64,000 nt of DNA from Saxidomus purpurata (taxonomy: Eukaryota; Mollusca; Bivalvia; Venerida; Veneridae), in the NCBI GenBank assembly GCA_022818135.1, contig JAFMSR010000018.1, forward strand, positions 2,957,077 through 3,021,076, written 5' to 3'. Below the pieces are notes generated by a model that saw only the letters and a list, made by a program, of their open reading frames with translations, made no database searches and was not told the DNA's origin. The position numbers and the translations under genes were made by a program. Below are positions 28,066 to 36,267 of this stretch, in pieces. Within the stretch, counting starts at the first letter, position 1. Every line of letters starts with the position of its first letter.

Positions 28066-30335
28066 GGCCATGCCCCCCCCCCCCCCTTTCACACCCGTAA
28101 ATAAACAAAGGCAGGTTGTAAATTGATCATTATCTAGGCCCGTCTATTAACACAGCCGAGCTAAAACTTACGGATGACGGTGTCAGTAGTGTAAGGTTTT
28201 ACAAGCTGATCTCTTGTTTGTTTCACAATAACTTGTAAATCGTGTGAATTCAAATTTGTTTGCACATCTTTGGTTGTTCTCTTATCTGGACTTTAATCGA
28301 TCAATTACAAACCTATTATAGTATGTGCATGTCAGCGAAAAACGAGTGATTAATCTAACAAATATACAAGTAGGATTATACATTTACTTTTACAGGACGG
28401 CAATTTCGGCTTTGGGTTAATTTATACCTCGAAAATGTATCTTAGTCCAAGGTTCAATGAACGCCACTTTCGTTTTCAAGATTTTTATTTCAAAAACAAA
28501 AAATTAAATGCTGGGGTCGCGAATTAAAGGTTTATAGCCTAAAATATAAAACTAAGGTTTGAAGAAGAATTGCAAAGGATGCATACATAAACAATACCTA
28601 ATAAATGTAAATAGTAGCCAGGGCAATTTTGTCTGGAGTCTGCATGTTTTTGTAAAGATTGTATACAATCATTAGTTCACATAAAGACAATTATTAAAGA
28701 TTAGATGTCACTTGAATTGGTCTGCCTGCTTATTTGTCAGCAGAGGAACTGTAATATTTTCAGCAAATTAAAGGTTCTATGTATTTTGTTACAGTGCCAT
28801 TCTCCATCAATTATTGGATTTTATGGTGCCTACTTTATAGAGAATAGAATTTCTATTTGTACGGAATTCATGGATGGTAAGAAATTTCACAACTAACACC
28901 TGATCTATCTCTATCAAACTTCTCACAGCAATTTGATTGGGTGAACTCTGCCTTCACAAGATACCATGTGATGATGGAAAATGTCATGTGACGGCATGTA
29001 AATAATTCTAATAAAATTACTATTTTGATTTTTTTATCTACCACAGCAGTTACTAACTTTTACAGTATGCAGTTCACTGCCATCACAAACTGTTTAACAA
29101 GATTTTGTTTAAATTCAATAAAATACAAATTTGAATTTTAGCATTAGTTTTTGGTGTTGCTTTTACAGTAAGGTTAATTTCATAAAATATTTAACTGTCT
29201 CAACTTAACTTGTGATTTTAACATAATAGTTAACATGCTGTCACGTGACATTTTCCATCACCACAATGTATTTTGTGAAGGGAGTGATTTAAGAGCAGAC
29301 CTCACCCAATCAGAAAGCTGTGAGGAGTTTGCAAATCTAGCAAATAGACATGTGTGTAGCCTAGAATTGTTTTGATATACTTTTAAAGGTTTTTTTGTTT
29401 TGTTGGGGTTTTTTGGGGGGGGGGGGGGGGCTATTGCCTTTTTCAGCCTTTTTAAAGTTTGGAACAATTGAAGTAACCTTTAAGGACAGGTAACTGAAAT
29501 TTAAAATACTTTTTGTTGATTCTGTGGCTGTAATACTGTAAATGGGTAAAAATTATTTGATTTTCACTATTTTTCAAATTTCTCACTTCCCAAATTCAAA
29601 TCTTTTTTGAAAGAATCATGTCACATAGATATAGGTATTTAGATAATTTTCTTGTTGCAAATTTATAATAAGCTGATAAGCTATATCAAATTGCATAAAT
29701 TTTCTCTGCTTGAAAATTATACAATTTACAATAATCAGTTTTGTGGCTTTATTAAGCTCAAACTTTATTCTGTGATACAGGAGGGTCCTTGGACAAATAT
29801 GGTCAGATGCCTGAGCCAATACTTGGTCGTATGGCTGTCAACATGGTCCAGGGACTTATATACATGTGGAGTTTGAAAATTCTACATAGAGGTTTGAGGC
29901 CATTTATATTACCTCTCTACTTTACACCTATAACCTTCATCCCAATAATGTTAAGTAATGATAGTTGACTAATTCCTAATAAAGGAAATATGTGGGTATT
30001 GACTACTCTCAACACACAAAATGCTTATTTACATTACATCTCTTTTTTCAATGGCTGCAAACAGAAAAATATTTGAACTCTACCTCCATATCTAAGTGAT
30101 TACTGTTCACTAATTGAGGGTCACAGTTTTGCGCGGTGCAACTCTTTATTTGAGAAAGTTGGTAGTTTCTTTCAGAGGCTAAGAGTATAGTGCGGGTCTT
30201 TCCCAAAAGTGATTGTTAGGTGAAATGTTTACAGTCATTACAAAAAAACTGAAATTGGGTTTCTTACTATTTTATTTTATTTGTAGCAGCAATACATTTT
30301 TGTGTTGCCCTTTGGGAAAAAAAAAAAAAAAAGAG

Positions 30336-30367
<32 letters not shown>

Positions 30368-33300
30368 CACCCCCCCCCCGATGGGTCCTTGGGTGGTAGG
30401 AGGTGTGGCCCTAAGACAATAGAAATCTATTGTCTTCATTCCGTCTTTTGTCCCTAAGTGGTATTTTTTGTTATTAAGGTGATCAATTGTTCGAGTACAG
30501 CTGAAATACCACCTAATAACCCCCCCCTGTGGGGGTGGTTCCGTCCGTCAAAAACTTAATGTTTGCTATAACTTTGTCATTATAAAACTTAAAACTTTAA
30601 ATTGTGTGACTGACATAAGCGTCATGAGGCCAATTTCTTGTCAAGGTCATATTTATATTTGAAGAGTTATGCCCCTTTTTTTTTTTTTTGAAAATTATTG
30701 GTTATAGCGAGCGCAATACTTTTCCCCCCCCTGTTCACGAACATCCATCTAGGCACTGTAGTGTGAATTTCACCAACTATACACTCTTCTTATTATTAAT
30801 TAGCCAGTTACAGAATGAAGAGGTATACAAGTTACTGGTTATACAGTGTAACTTGCACATATTTGTCACACATGATAGATATATTTTACTTTATATTTCA
30901 GACATTAAACCTTCAAATATTCTAGTCAACACAGATGGTTTTGTGAAATTGTGTGATTTTGGAGTCAGCACACAGGTGGGGCAGAACATAATTTTAAATT
31001 TAAACACTGAAACAAAAGGAAATGGTTAGATTTTGAGTTTTTACTGTACACCAATTAATTTTCATGCCAATTAAGGGTTGTATTTTGCAGATGATGGACT
31101 GACCTGCTGAACTTTAATTTCCGTTATTTATAGAGGCAAATTGAAACTAGAAGTGAAAATCTGATTTCTGAAGTAAAATAAGACTTTTATAACATATCTT
31201 CCTCTTCTTTTTACAATGACAATAAAGGTAATAATGTTAAGTTTTACACAGAAGAGCTCAGATAGAAAGATATACATGTGTATTTAATTTTCCTAAGGCT
31301 ATATGATTTAAGTGTCTCCTGATGTATGATTTTCTATTTTCATTCCCTTTGTAGCTTGTAGAATCAATCACCAAGAGTCATGTTGGAACAAACGCATATA
31401 TGGCAGTAAGTATAATGGTTTTCATCTTTGTATGAACAGTCTCCTCTTTGTAATTTATGATAAAAAAATCACTCTTATACCACAATACACTGTGCCCATC
31501 ATTGACTATACATGCAGAAACATAATACACAAAAGATTGGATCGTCCAACCATGGGATATTGTGGCAAACAAGCTGCAGACTGTAGCTTAAATATCAAAC
31601 TGTGCAATAGCAATGCTTCCTGCAATGGCAACAAGTAAAGAATATTAAAGACACAAAACAGCAACACACCACAATGTACAAAACAAACATGTAGTAAAGA
31701 AGGTAATACTCACTTTAGAATGATGGTAAAAATGTTGGTTACTGGTTTGAGAGTGGTTATTTAATCAGTTTGTAAATACAGACGAAGAGAAAAAATCTTT
31801 AAATACAAGCTGCACCTACAAGGCACATTTTTTATTTCTTATATCTAGACAACAAGGATTTTCCCCTGAATTTTCCAAGAATGTTCTAGGAATGCACTGT
31901 GTGATATAGGTCGTCCATGACCAGGTGGATAAAAGTGTTAAAACTGCCTGTTATTTGTTGGCATAAAATTTTATAATATTTTACAAACAGGCACTTCATG
32001 GGTAGTAAAATTTGTGGATGTCATATTTTTTTTAGAAAATGTTAATGTCAGACAGTGTTTTGTTGGTATCTAAAATTTGATGATTTAACATCCCTACTCA
32101 ACAATGATTACAGTCCCACAGACATTTATTTAATTTAATATTTTCAGTATCATTGGTTTTAAACTGCATTAATCTCTGTTTTCTGAGGAAGTATTCTTTT
32201 GTATCTCCTATACAGCCAGAGAGAATAAAGGCAGAGAACTATGGTGCACCTTCCGAAGTTTGGAGCTTAGGAGTTACAATATATGAGGTAAATATTATAT
32301 TTCTGTAAATAAAGCTTACAAGTATGAGGGAAGAATGCTCTTACGTTGCTTACCAAATAGAGTTGCCTAGTTTATGTCGTAAAAAAATCAGGAAATTGCT
32401 GGTGTTAATGGTGGTTGTAAACGTTCAAAGGAGCAAGTCCTAGAAATGGACAGGCTAGCAAACAGACAGCATTTACTCGGATCATATTTGACAGATCAAG
32501 ACCAAAACAGGTGACAAGGGCCTTACTTTGATTTTCTCATGGAAGGGCATATTAGAATAGGAAACGTTTGTCTCATAACTTTGTTTTAGGAAGTACAATA
32601 TAATGATTTCAAACTAAAATATTACTGTGTCAGAAGTACATTTACATTAGCAACTAACAAGCTATGTGTTTTTGTAAGGTAAGGCATTTCACATGGTTTA
32701 CTGTGGTATCTGAACTGATATCAGTTCTATGCATCTGATTCTCATGCTTTTGCTTGATATGTCACATTTAGAAAACTTTTTTCACTTTCAGCTAGCAACA
32801 GGAAAGTTTCCTTTCGAAAATGTAAGTTTTACATAAGTTCAATTTTACATCTTGCCACGCTGAGTAACACATTCTTTATATTTATCATACGGTAAACCTC
32901 TATGTCATTTTCTAGATAATCTTTTCATTTATATAAATTTTAATATTTTAAAATGATTTTAACATCTACTAATAAGACTCTAAGCTGACTCATTGATGAA
33001 ATTAAAAATAGAATGTCATGTTTACATACTGGCTTGTAATTGTTTGAGTTAAAAAGGGATTTATAGAACGAAACATTTCATTTTTTTACCTGGTTGCTAA
33101 ACCTATTTATATGCTTTTGAATATTTCATTTCAGTATCTGAAAGAAGACAATGTGAATGTAAGTAATTCTGTCCTATTCTTTTCATGGGGTTTATCCCCA
33201 AATTTAACAGTACTTAAGTTATTTACAGGCGAGCAATATTCCTAACCATTGCTTCTGGGAAGGGACTACTATCCTCTGTAAGAAACAGCCAACTTTCTCA

Positions 33301-36267
33301 CGGAAAGAATGAGATTGGTAGCAGGGCTTTAACACCTGAGCCTCAATCAGTGAGAGGTGTAATGATTACAAGCTAGGAACTTTAACCACACAACCATGGA
33401 ATTGGAAAACAATATTTAATTTTGGTACAAAGCCAAAGGTTTACATGTATTTGCTCAAATCAGCTTCGAGATTTTGTGCCTTGTGAAACCTCTTTAAATA
33501 ATAAATATAAACAATTCTTTTAAAATCTTAGATTTATTCATAAGTCAGATAAATCTTTGAAAATTTAACTTAGTTTATTTATAAATATTTAATGTCTTAG
33601 TTTATTTATAAATATTTATAACTGTCTTAGTTTATTTATAAATATTTATAACTGTCTTAGTTTACTTATAAATATTTATAACTGTCTTAGTTTATTTATA
33701 AATATTTATAACTGTCTTACTTCATTTATAAATATTTATAACTGACTTACTTTATTTATAAAAATAGTACATTATACTTGTTGTAGGTATCACTAAATAA
33801 GTTTCTCACTCTCAGTATCAACTTACAGATTACTTTTAGGGATATAATACATTTATACCTGCATTAAGCAACCAGTCGAGGACTGTAGTATATTTGTGCA
33901 CTTTCAGGTACTGAGGCTGTGTAATACAATTCTTGAACAGGTATGTACAATGGTATTTTGAAATAATTCTTTTTGACTCAATTGGAAACACATTGGCTTT
34001 CAGCAGAGACAGTTACATGTATGTTAACAGGTAGAAAATAATGCAGATACAGTTTAAGCAGTGTTATAGTACAGTACTATTTCCTTGCATTGTCCTCCAC
34101 CAAAATTGCTCAAATTGTTCCACTGCTTCACTGAACAAAATTGCCCCCAGAGGTAAAAGTAGAAAAACCTTCAGACCAAATCTCCTTAAGCACTGGGAGT
34201 GTTTCACCCAAACTTCACAGGAATGTCACTTGGATGATGCTCACAGAGCTCTGTGCCAGTGCAGGAATTTTGCAGACCTGATCATGTATTACAGTTGTTC
34301 TCTATTCACTCAGGTGAGCGATATAGGACCATGATCGCCCTCTCGTTCAAAAAGCAATTGCTCTGACAAAATTGTGAAGAACAAAATGCAAGAGCAAACT
34401 TCTACCCTGCAGCTGAAAAGAATACACATGAAAGTGCTATAATACATGTAAGAAATTTGCTTGCTTAATCAGCTTTGTAAAAAATACATTGACCTCTTTT
34501 AAAATCAGTTTGACTGACATATTTGTTTATTTATAGAGTTCACCAGTATTGCCAGAGGATAAGTTTTCACCAGACTTGCGTGATTTTGTTGCTAGATGGT
34601 ATGTATAATTGATTAGTGTTTCAACTTCAAGTGGAAACCTTGATTGGTACATAAAACTTGTATGATGTAATATTGCACATTCTAAATACACTTATGTGTT
34701 ATGTCAGTTTTGATTTACGCTTTTTAAAATTTGAAAGTGTATTGTGTTTTACCATATGAAAATAGAGCTGTCATTATTTTTTAATATTTCATTTTTGCTG
34801 AGAGAGTTAGATTTGCAATAGAGTTAACCATTCAGTAATTTTGATTTTTGCAATAGCATGTATTCTTTACAATGATTGCACATAATTTAAATGGCTTTCT
34901 TTGGCTCAGCTGTCACCGTGAAAAGATTTGCAACAATTGGAAAAGACATACATGTATCAAAAGTGTGAAAACAATGAATCCTATAGTGGCTTCAACAGAG
35001 ATCATTTTCATGTAGATCAGACCTTGATGAAATATTGACATAGGATAAAAGAAAAACCAGTAATTTCTCAACTTCAAAATAAACGACAAGCAAGCTCATT
35101 TGAGAAATTCAGCAGTGTCAAACTGAATTATGCGACCATTAAAACCTTAGTGAACATTTGTAAATATTTCAATACTGATGAAAGAAATCTGATGATAAAA
35201 GCTGATATTTGATGCCTTAAGAAATCGAATTTTTAAGCTATTTTTTTGTGTTTAATATTTGAAATAATGTCTGTCTTATACAGTAAGTGAGAATTATCAG
35301 CAATTACTAATATTTGGTGGCACAGTCTGTGTACATGATAAGTATTATATTCATTTCCAGTATGCACAAAGACCCCCAGAAGAGAATCACTCATCCAGAA
35401 CTACTGGTTTGTATACTCTTATTATAGTATTATTAACGTAATGCTGAAACCGAATTTATAAATTTTACTCAATTTCCCTCTAGGTCATTGTGTTTAAAAA
35501 AGGCTGCATATGCCAATTTGCTGTAGATAACTACACTTGCATAAACCAGGAACAAATGCCACGCTGGTTACCCAGCATATGCCACATATGTTACACATTT
35601 CATGAAACAAGCAGAGATGTGTTTGCTCATGCAGTTTTTCTCTCCTGTTTTTCAAAGAGTTTGTACAATGTAGTATTAAAGTATTTTGTACTGTTGATAA
35701 CTTAAGACTGTACCAGTATATAGCTGTGAAACTAGCAATCTGCAAGGTAGTCATTGTATTTTATCAAAGAATTACCTCTTTTTTTAAGATTGGTTGAACT
35801 TAACTTCAGTGCAGTTTTTATACAGGACTCTTGTCTATTTGGATGCCAATTGATGGTTATCTCTCTTATTTTGAACATATGTTTCCCTTTAAAGTTTTTA
35901 TTTCATCTTAACCCTGCTGCTGACTCTACCTTTGCAACCAATGCAGATCATAATAAGCATTCACATTGGTGCAGTCTGATCATGATCTTCACTGTTTCTA
36001 TTATGTCAATAAATTACTGGACATCCCCGTAAACAAATAATGGTACATGTACTGTCCAAATTGGAAAATGGACAAGTGCATTGTATAAATTCAGCAGGGT
36101 AAAAAAATCATGAATATGTACTGACATTTCTTAATCTGTTATAATTTTGGCAGGCTCACAGGTATATACAGAACTTTATAGAGGATGAAACAAGTAGAAA
36201 CGTTTTATCAGCATGGATTAGATCACAGTTACCACTCATACAGTCAAAGCATAAGACAGGATCTTAG
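20715..36267 (+). CDS. MAP2K5: MAP2K5 (MEK5) dual-specificity MAPK kinase, 20 coding exons, complete
   Basis: Cytosolic kinase that, by family knowledge, phosphorylates ERK5 downstream of MEKK2/3. The coding sequence joins 20 exons (20715-20816, 23405-23453, 23941-24008, 24560-24629, 25173-25213, 25533-25594, 26059-26430, 26870-26909, 27627-27695, 28795-28876, 29781-29891, 30902-30975, 31355-31405, 32216-32287, 32792-32821, 33135-33158, 33908-33940, 34537-34598, 35361-35406, 36154-36267). All introns are GT-AG, the phases close, and the total is 1572 nt (523 residues). A PB1 domain (about residues 8-96) contains DEDGEKITVRSDDELK, which fixes the MEK5 identity. A Ser/Pro linker follows (about 111-235). 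Kinase landmarks: Gly loop GSGNGG at 246-251, AVK Lys268, helix-C Glu285, HRD 354-356, DFG 374-376, activation loop Ser384 and Ser388, APE-like APE 397-399. It is longer than human MEK5 (448 aa as I recall) mainly because of the linker. Odd points: SEVWSLG replaces SDVWSLG, and Ser replaces the second activation-loop Thr. I chose the start because it is the first in-frame ATG before the PB1 domain and follows an out-of-frame uORF. Confidence 0.95.
21045..21091 (-). mobile_element. tRNA-derived SINE, body portion (interrupted)
   Basis: The segment ending cacccaaggacacatctcaag resembles the body of mollusc tRNA-SINEs read on the minus strand. The head of the same copy continues at 22511 after removal of the inserted foldback element. 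The outer (3') end of the SINE is uncertain. Confidence 0.5.
21092..22510. mobile_element. Foldback/MITE-type DNA element with 5-bp TSD, inserted in a SINE
   Basis: The termini are inverted: CAGTCAGG at 21092 and CCTGACTG ending at 22510, followed inward on both sides by taacttgtataagttattt or its complement. The 5-bp direct repeat TCAAG flanks it (21087-21091 and 22511-22515). It is 1419 bp long and has no transposase ORF, so it is non-autonomous. About 775 bp of the length is a second element inserted at 21166-21940. Confidence 0.8.
21166..21940. mobile_element. Mutator-like MITE with 9-bp TSD, nested inside 21092-22510
   Basis: A perfect 9-bp target duplication TTATCTTTT flanks it at 21157-21165 and 21941-21949. 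The ends are inverted (GGCAGTGGCTAG... and ...CTAGCCATGCC), and about 150 bp of each end is complementary, sharing gagttacgg, aagtttataaag, gcatgataatgt and atttcaccagtaat. Long TIRs plus a 9-bp TSD point to the Mutator superfamily by established criteria. No transposase is present. Confidence 0.78.
22511..22585 (-). mobile_element. tRNA-derived SINE, head portion with A and B boxes
   Basis: On the minus strand it reads tagtggttacggtg (A-box-like), then agggtttgaatccc (B-box-like), typical of a tRNA-derived pol III promoter. The join to 21045-21091 is through the TCAAG target duplication. Confidence 0.65.
23405..23453 (+). CDS. MAP2K5: MAP2K5 coding exon 2 (PB1)
   Basis: Follows a ttttcag acceptor; encodes EVISKILPGTSTTAFQ, then splits a Tyr codon after one base (donor gtaagc). 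Human MEK5 has VIGQVLPEATTTAFEY here. Confidence 0.9.
23941..24008 (+). CDS. MAP2K5: MAP2K5 coding exon 3 (PB1 acidic cluster)
   Basis: Encodes residues 51-73, including IDEDGEKITVRSDDELKAMF, the acidic OPCA-type motif by which MEK5 PB1 contacts its partners. Acceptor tatttcag, donor gtatgt. Confidence 0.95.
24560..24629 (+). CDS. MAP2K5: MAP2K5 coding exon 4 (end of PB1)
   Basis: Encodes YMCELSDEDIQRGLIPPLVI then YPR; compare the human MEK5 segment ending IEPLQIFPR. Acceptor tctttag, donor gtgaga, phase 1. Confidence 0.92.
25173..25213 (+). CDS. MAP2K5: MAP2K5 coding exon 5
   Basis: 41-nt exon encoding VGKTPKDRNRFDLR, matching the human segment containing KPPGERNIHGLK just after PB1. Acceptor attgcag, donor gtaagt. 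Confidence 0.88.
25533..25594 (+). CDS. MAP2K5: MAP2K5 coding exon 6 (linker)
   Basis: Encodes IKTQKGSQTSTRNTQQFQAP plus a split Arg codon. A low-complexity linker with little conservation; supported by clean splice sites and frame continuity on both sides. Confidence 0.8.
26059..26430 (+). CDS. MAP2K5: MAP2K5 coding exon 7 (SP-rich linker and kinase glycine loop)
   Basis: The longest exon (372 nt, residues 131-254). The first two-thirds is rich in Ser, Pro, Gly, Gln and His with seven Ser/Thr-Pro sites (QSP, HSP, FSP, ASP, ISP, TSP, VSP). The end carries KNIKEILTCGRITADDL and the Gly loop GSGNGGHVY, matching human GHGNGGTVYK. The donor is inside a Lys codon (AA|A). Confidence 0.92.
26870..26909 (+). 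CDS. MAP2K5: MAP2K5 coding exon 8 (catalytic Lys)
   Basis: 40 nt encoding AFHIPSQRLMAVK; the final Lys268 is the beta-3 ATP-binding lysine. Acceptor tatttcag, donor gtaaag. Confidence 0.92.
27305..27395. repeat. Two-copy 51-bp tandem duplication in MAP2K5 intron 8
   Basis: Two adjacent copies of aa-cttacctga, tagtactggtttacat and taa-g-aac differ by a few bases. Confidence 0.75.
27627..27695 (+). CDS. MAP2K5: MAP2K5 coding exon 9 (helix C)
   Basis: 23 codons, VIQLDVDIEIQKKILLELEI then LYK, closely matching human VILLDITLELQKQIMSELEI. Glu285 is the helix-C glutamate that pairs with Lys268. Confidence 0.94.
28034..28087. repeat. Poly-C tracts in MAP2K5 intron 9
   Basis: A run of about 30 C, the short break ggggccatg, then about 14 C. 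Long C homopolymers in otherwise AT-rich DNA; the exact length is doubtful in any assembly. Confidence 0.85.
28795..28876 (+). CDS. MAP2K5: MAP2K5 coding exon 10 (beta4-hinge)
   Basis: Encodes CHSPSIIGFYGAYFIENRIS and ICTEFMDG, nearly identical to human IIGFYGAFFVENRISICTEF. The Gly codon is split at the donor. Confidence 0.96.
28915..29331. mobile_element. Foldback element in MAP2K5 intron 10
   Basis: A 417-bp element whose ends are about 90-bp imperfect inverted repeats. Both arms read caaact-ctcacagc, then gattgggtga, ccttcacaa, gatggaaaatgtca and gtgac-gcatgt. No target duplication is clear, and no coding capacity is seen. Confidence 0.7.
29412..29431. repeat. Poly-G tract in MAP2K5 intron 10
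   Basis: Preceded by a T/G-rich stretch (ttttgttggggttttttggg) and a G run of about 17 bases. Same class of homopolymer tract as the C runs nearby. Confidence 0.8.
29781..29891 (+). CDS. MAP2K5: MAP2K5 coding exon 11 (C-lobe to HRD)
   Basis: Encodes GSLDKYGQMPEPILGRMAVN, MVQGLIYMWSLKILHR and the first base of the catalytic Asp356. Human MEK5 has GLTYLWSLKILHRD. Confidence 0.95.
30318..30380. repeat. Poly-A then poly-C tract in MAP2K5 intron 11
   Basis: About 17 A, the spacer gagc, then about 30 C, gca and 9 C. The frame across it (Lys then poly-Pro) is an artefact. Confidence 0.85.
30400..30760. repeat. Interspersed molluscan repeat with palindrome, MAP2K5 intron 11
   Basis: A near-perfect palindrome aagacaatagaaatctattg-tctt (30413-30436) is followed by a repeat containing ttgctataactttg, gtcaaggtcatatt, gagttatgcccc and aaattattggtta. 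The same ordered motifs occur at 46080-46345 in another gene's intron, so this is a dispersed repeat. Confidence 0.65.
30902..30975 (+). CDS. MAP2K5: MAP2K5 coding exon 12 (catalytic loop, DFG)
   Basis: Encodes (D)IKPSNILVNTDGFVKLCDFG VSTQ: catalytic-loop Lys358 and Asn361 and DFG 374-376. Acceptor tatttcag, donor gtgggg. Confidence 0.96.
31355..31405 (+). CDS. MAP2K5: MAP2K5 coding exon 13 (activation loop)
   Basis: Encodes LVESITKSHVGTNAYMA. The two MEK-type phospho-acceptors correspond to Ser384 and Ser388; the second is Thr315 in human MEK5. Confidence 0.95.
32216..32287 (+). CDS. MAP2K5: MAP2K5 coding exon 14 (APE to subdomain IX)
   Basis: Encodes PERIKAENYGAPSEVWSLGV TIYE. Codon 411 is GAA (Glu) where eukaryotic kinases normally have Asp of DxWxxG. 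Confidence 0.95.
32792..32821 (+). CDS. MAP2K5: MAP2K5 coding exon 15
   Basis: 30 nt encoding LATGKFPFEN, matching human LALGRFPYPQ. Acceptor ctttcag, donor gtaagt. Confidence 0.9.
33135..33158 (+). CDS. MAP2K5: MAP2K5 coding exon 16 (24-nt microexon)
   Basis: Eight codons, YLKEDNVN, phase 0 on both sides; acceptor atttcag, donor gtaagt. It falls at the low-conservation MEK5 segment after FPY. Being in frame and short, it could be skipped without disrupting the reading frame. Confidence 0.7.
33290..33405 (-). mobile_element. Degenerate tRNA-derived SINE, MAP2K5 intron 16
   Basis: On the minus strand it reads catggttgtgtggttaaagt (A-box-like), then a body with ctcactgattgaggctcagg. It shares cagtgagaggtg with a similar element at 41450-41520. 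The B box is eroded. Confidence 0.4.
33574..33763. repeat. 30-bp minisatellite in MAP2K5 intron 16
   Basis: Six units and a partial one of tttatttataaatatttata plus actgtcttag; the first unit is 27 bp. Divergence increases toward the 3' end. Confidence 0.93.
33908..33940 (+). CDS. MAP2K5: MAP2K5 coding exon 17
   Basis: 33 nt encoding VLRLCNTILEQ, matching human PLQLLQCIVDE. Acceptor ctttcag, donor gtatgt. Confidence 0.88.
34050..34345. repeat. Interspersed repeat, MAP2K5 intron 17
   Basis: Contains ttcacccaaacttcacagg, tgatgctcacagagctctg and tcactcaggtgagcgatata, a sequence family I recognise as common in bivalve introns. The 97-residue open frame in it lacks any domain and is not a gene. 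Confidence 0.5.
34537..34598 (+). CDS. MAP2K5: MAP2K5 coding exon 18
   Basis: Encodes SSPVLPEDKFSPDLRDFVAR plus two bases of a Cys codon; human has DSPVLPVGEFSEPFVHFITQ C. Confidence 0.94.
35361..35406 (+). CDS. MAP2K5: MAP2K5 coding exon 19
   Basis: Completes Cys471 and encodes MHKDPQKRITHPELL, the subdomain XI Arg region (human MRKQPKERPAPEELM). Confidence 0.94.
36154..36267 (+). CDS. MAP2K5: MAP2K5 coding exon 20 (C-terminus and stop)
   Basis: Encodes AHRYIQNFIEDETSRNVLSA, WIRSQLPLIQSKHKTGS and TAG. It corresponds to human GHPFIVQFND...VSMWVCRALEE. Confidence 0.93.
   Translation, partial: AHRYIQNFIEDETSRNVLSAWIRSQLPLIQSKHKTGS

Noticed and set aside
34041..34334. 97-residue frame in MAP2K5 intron 17
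   Set aside because: It lies in a dispersed noncoding repeat and has no recognisable domain.
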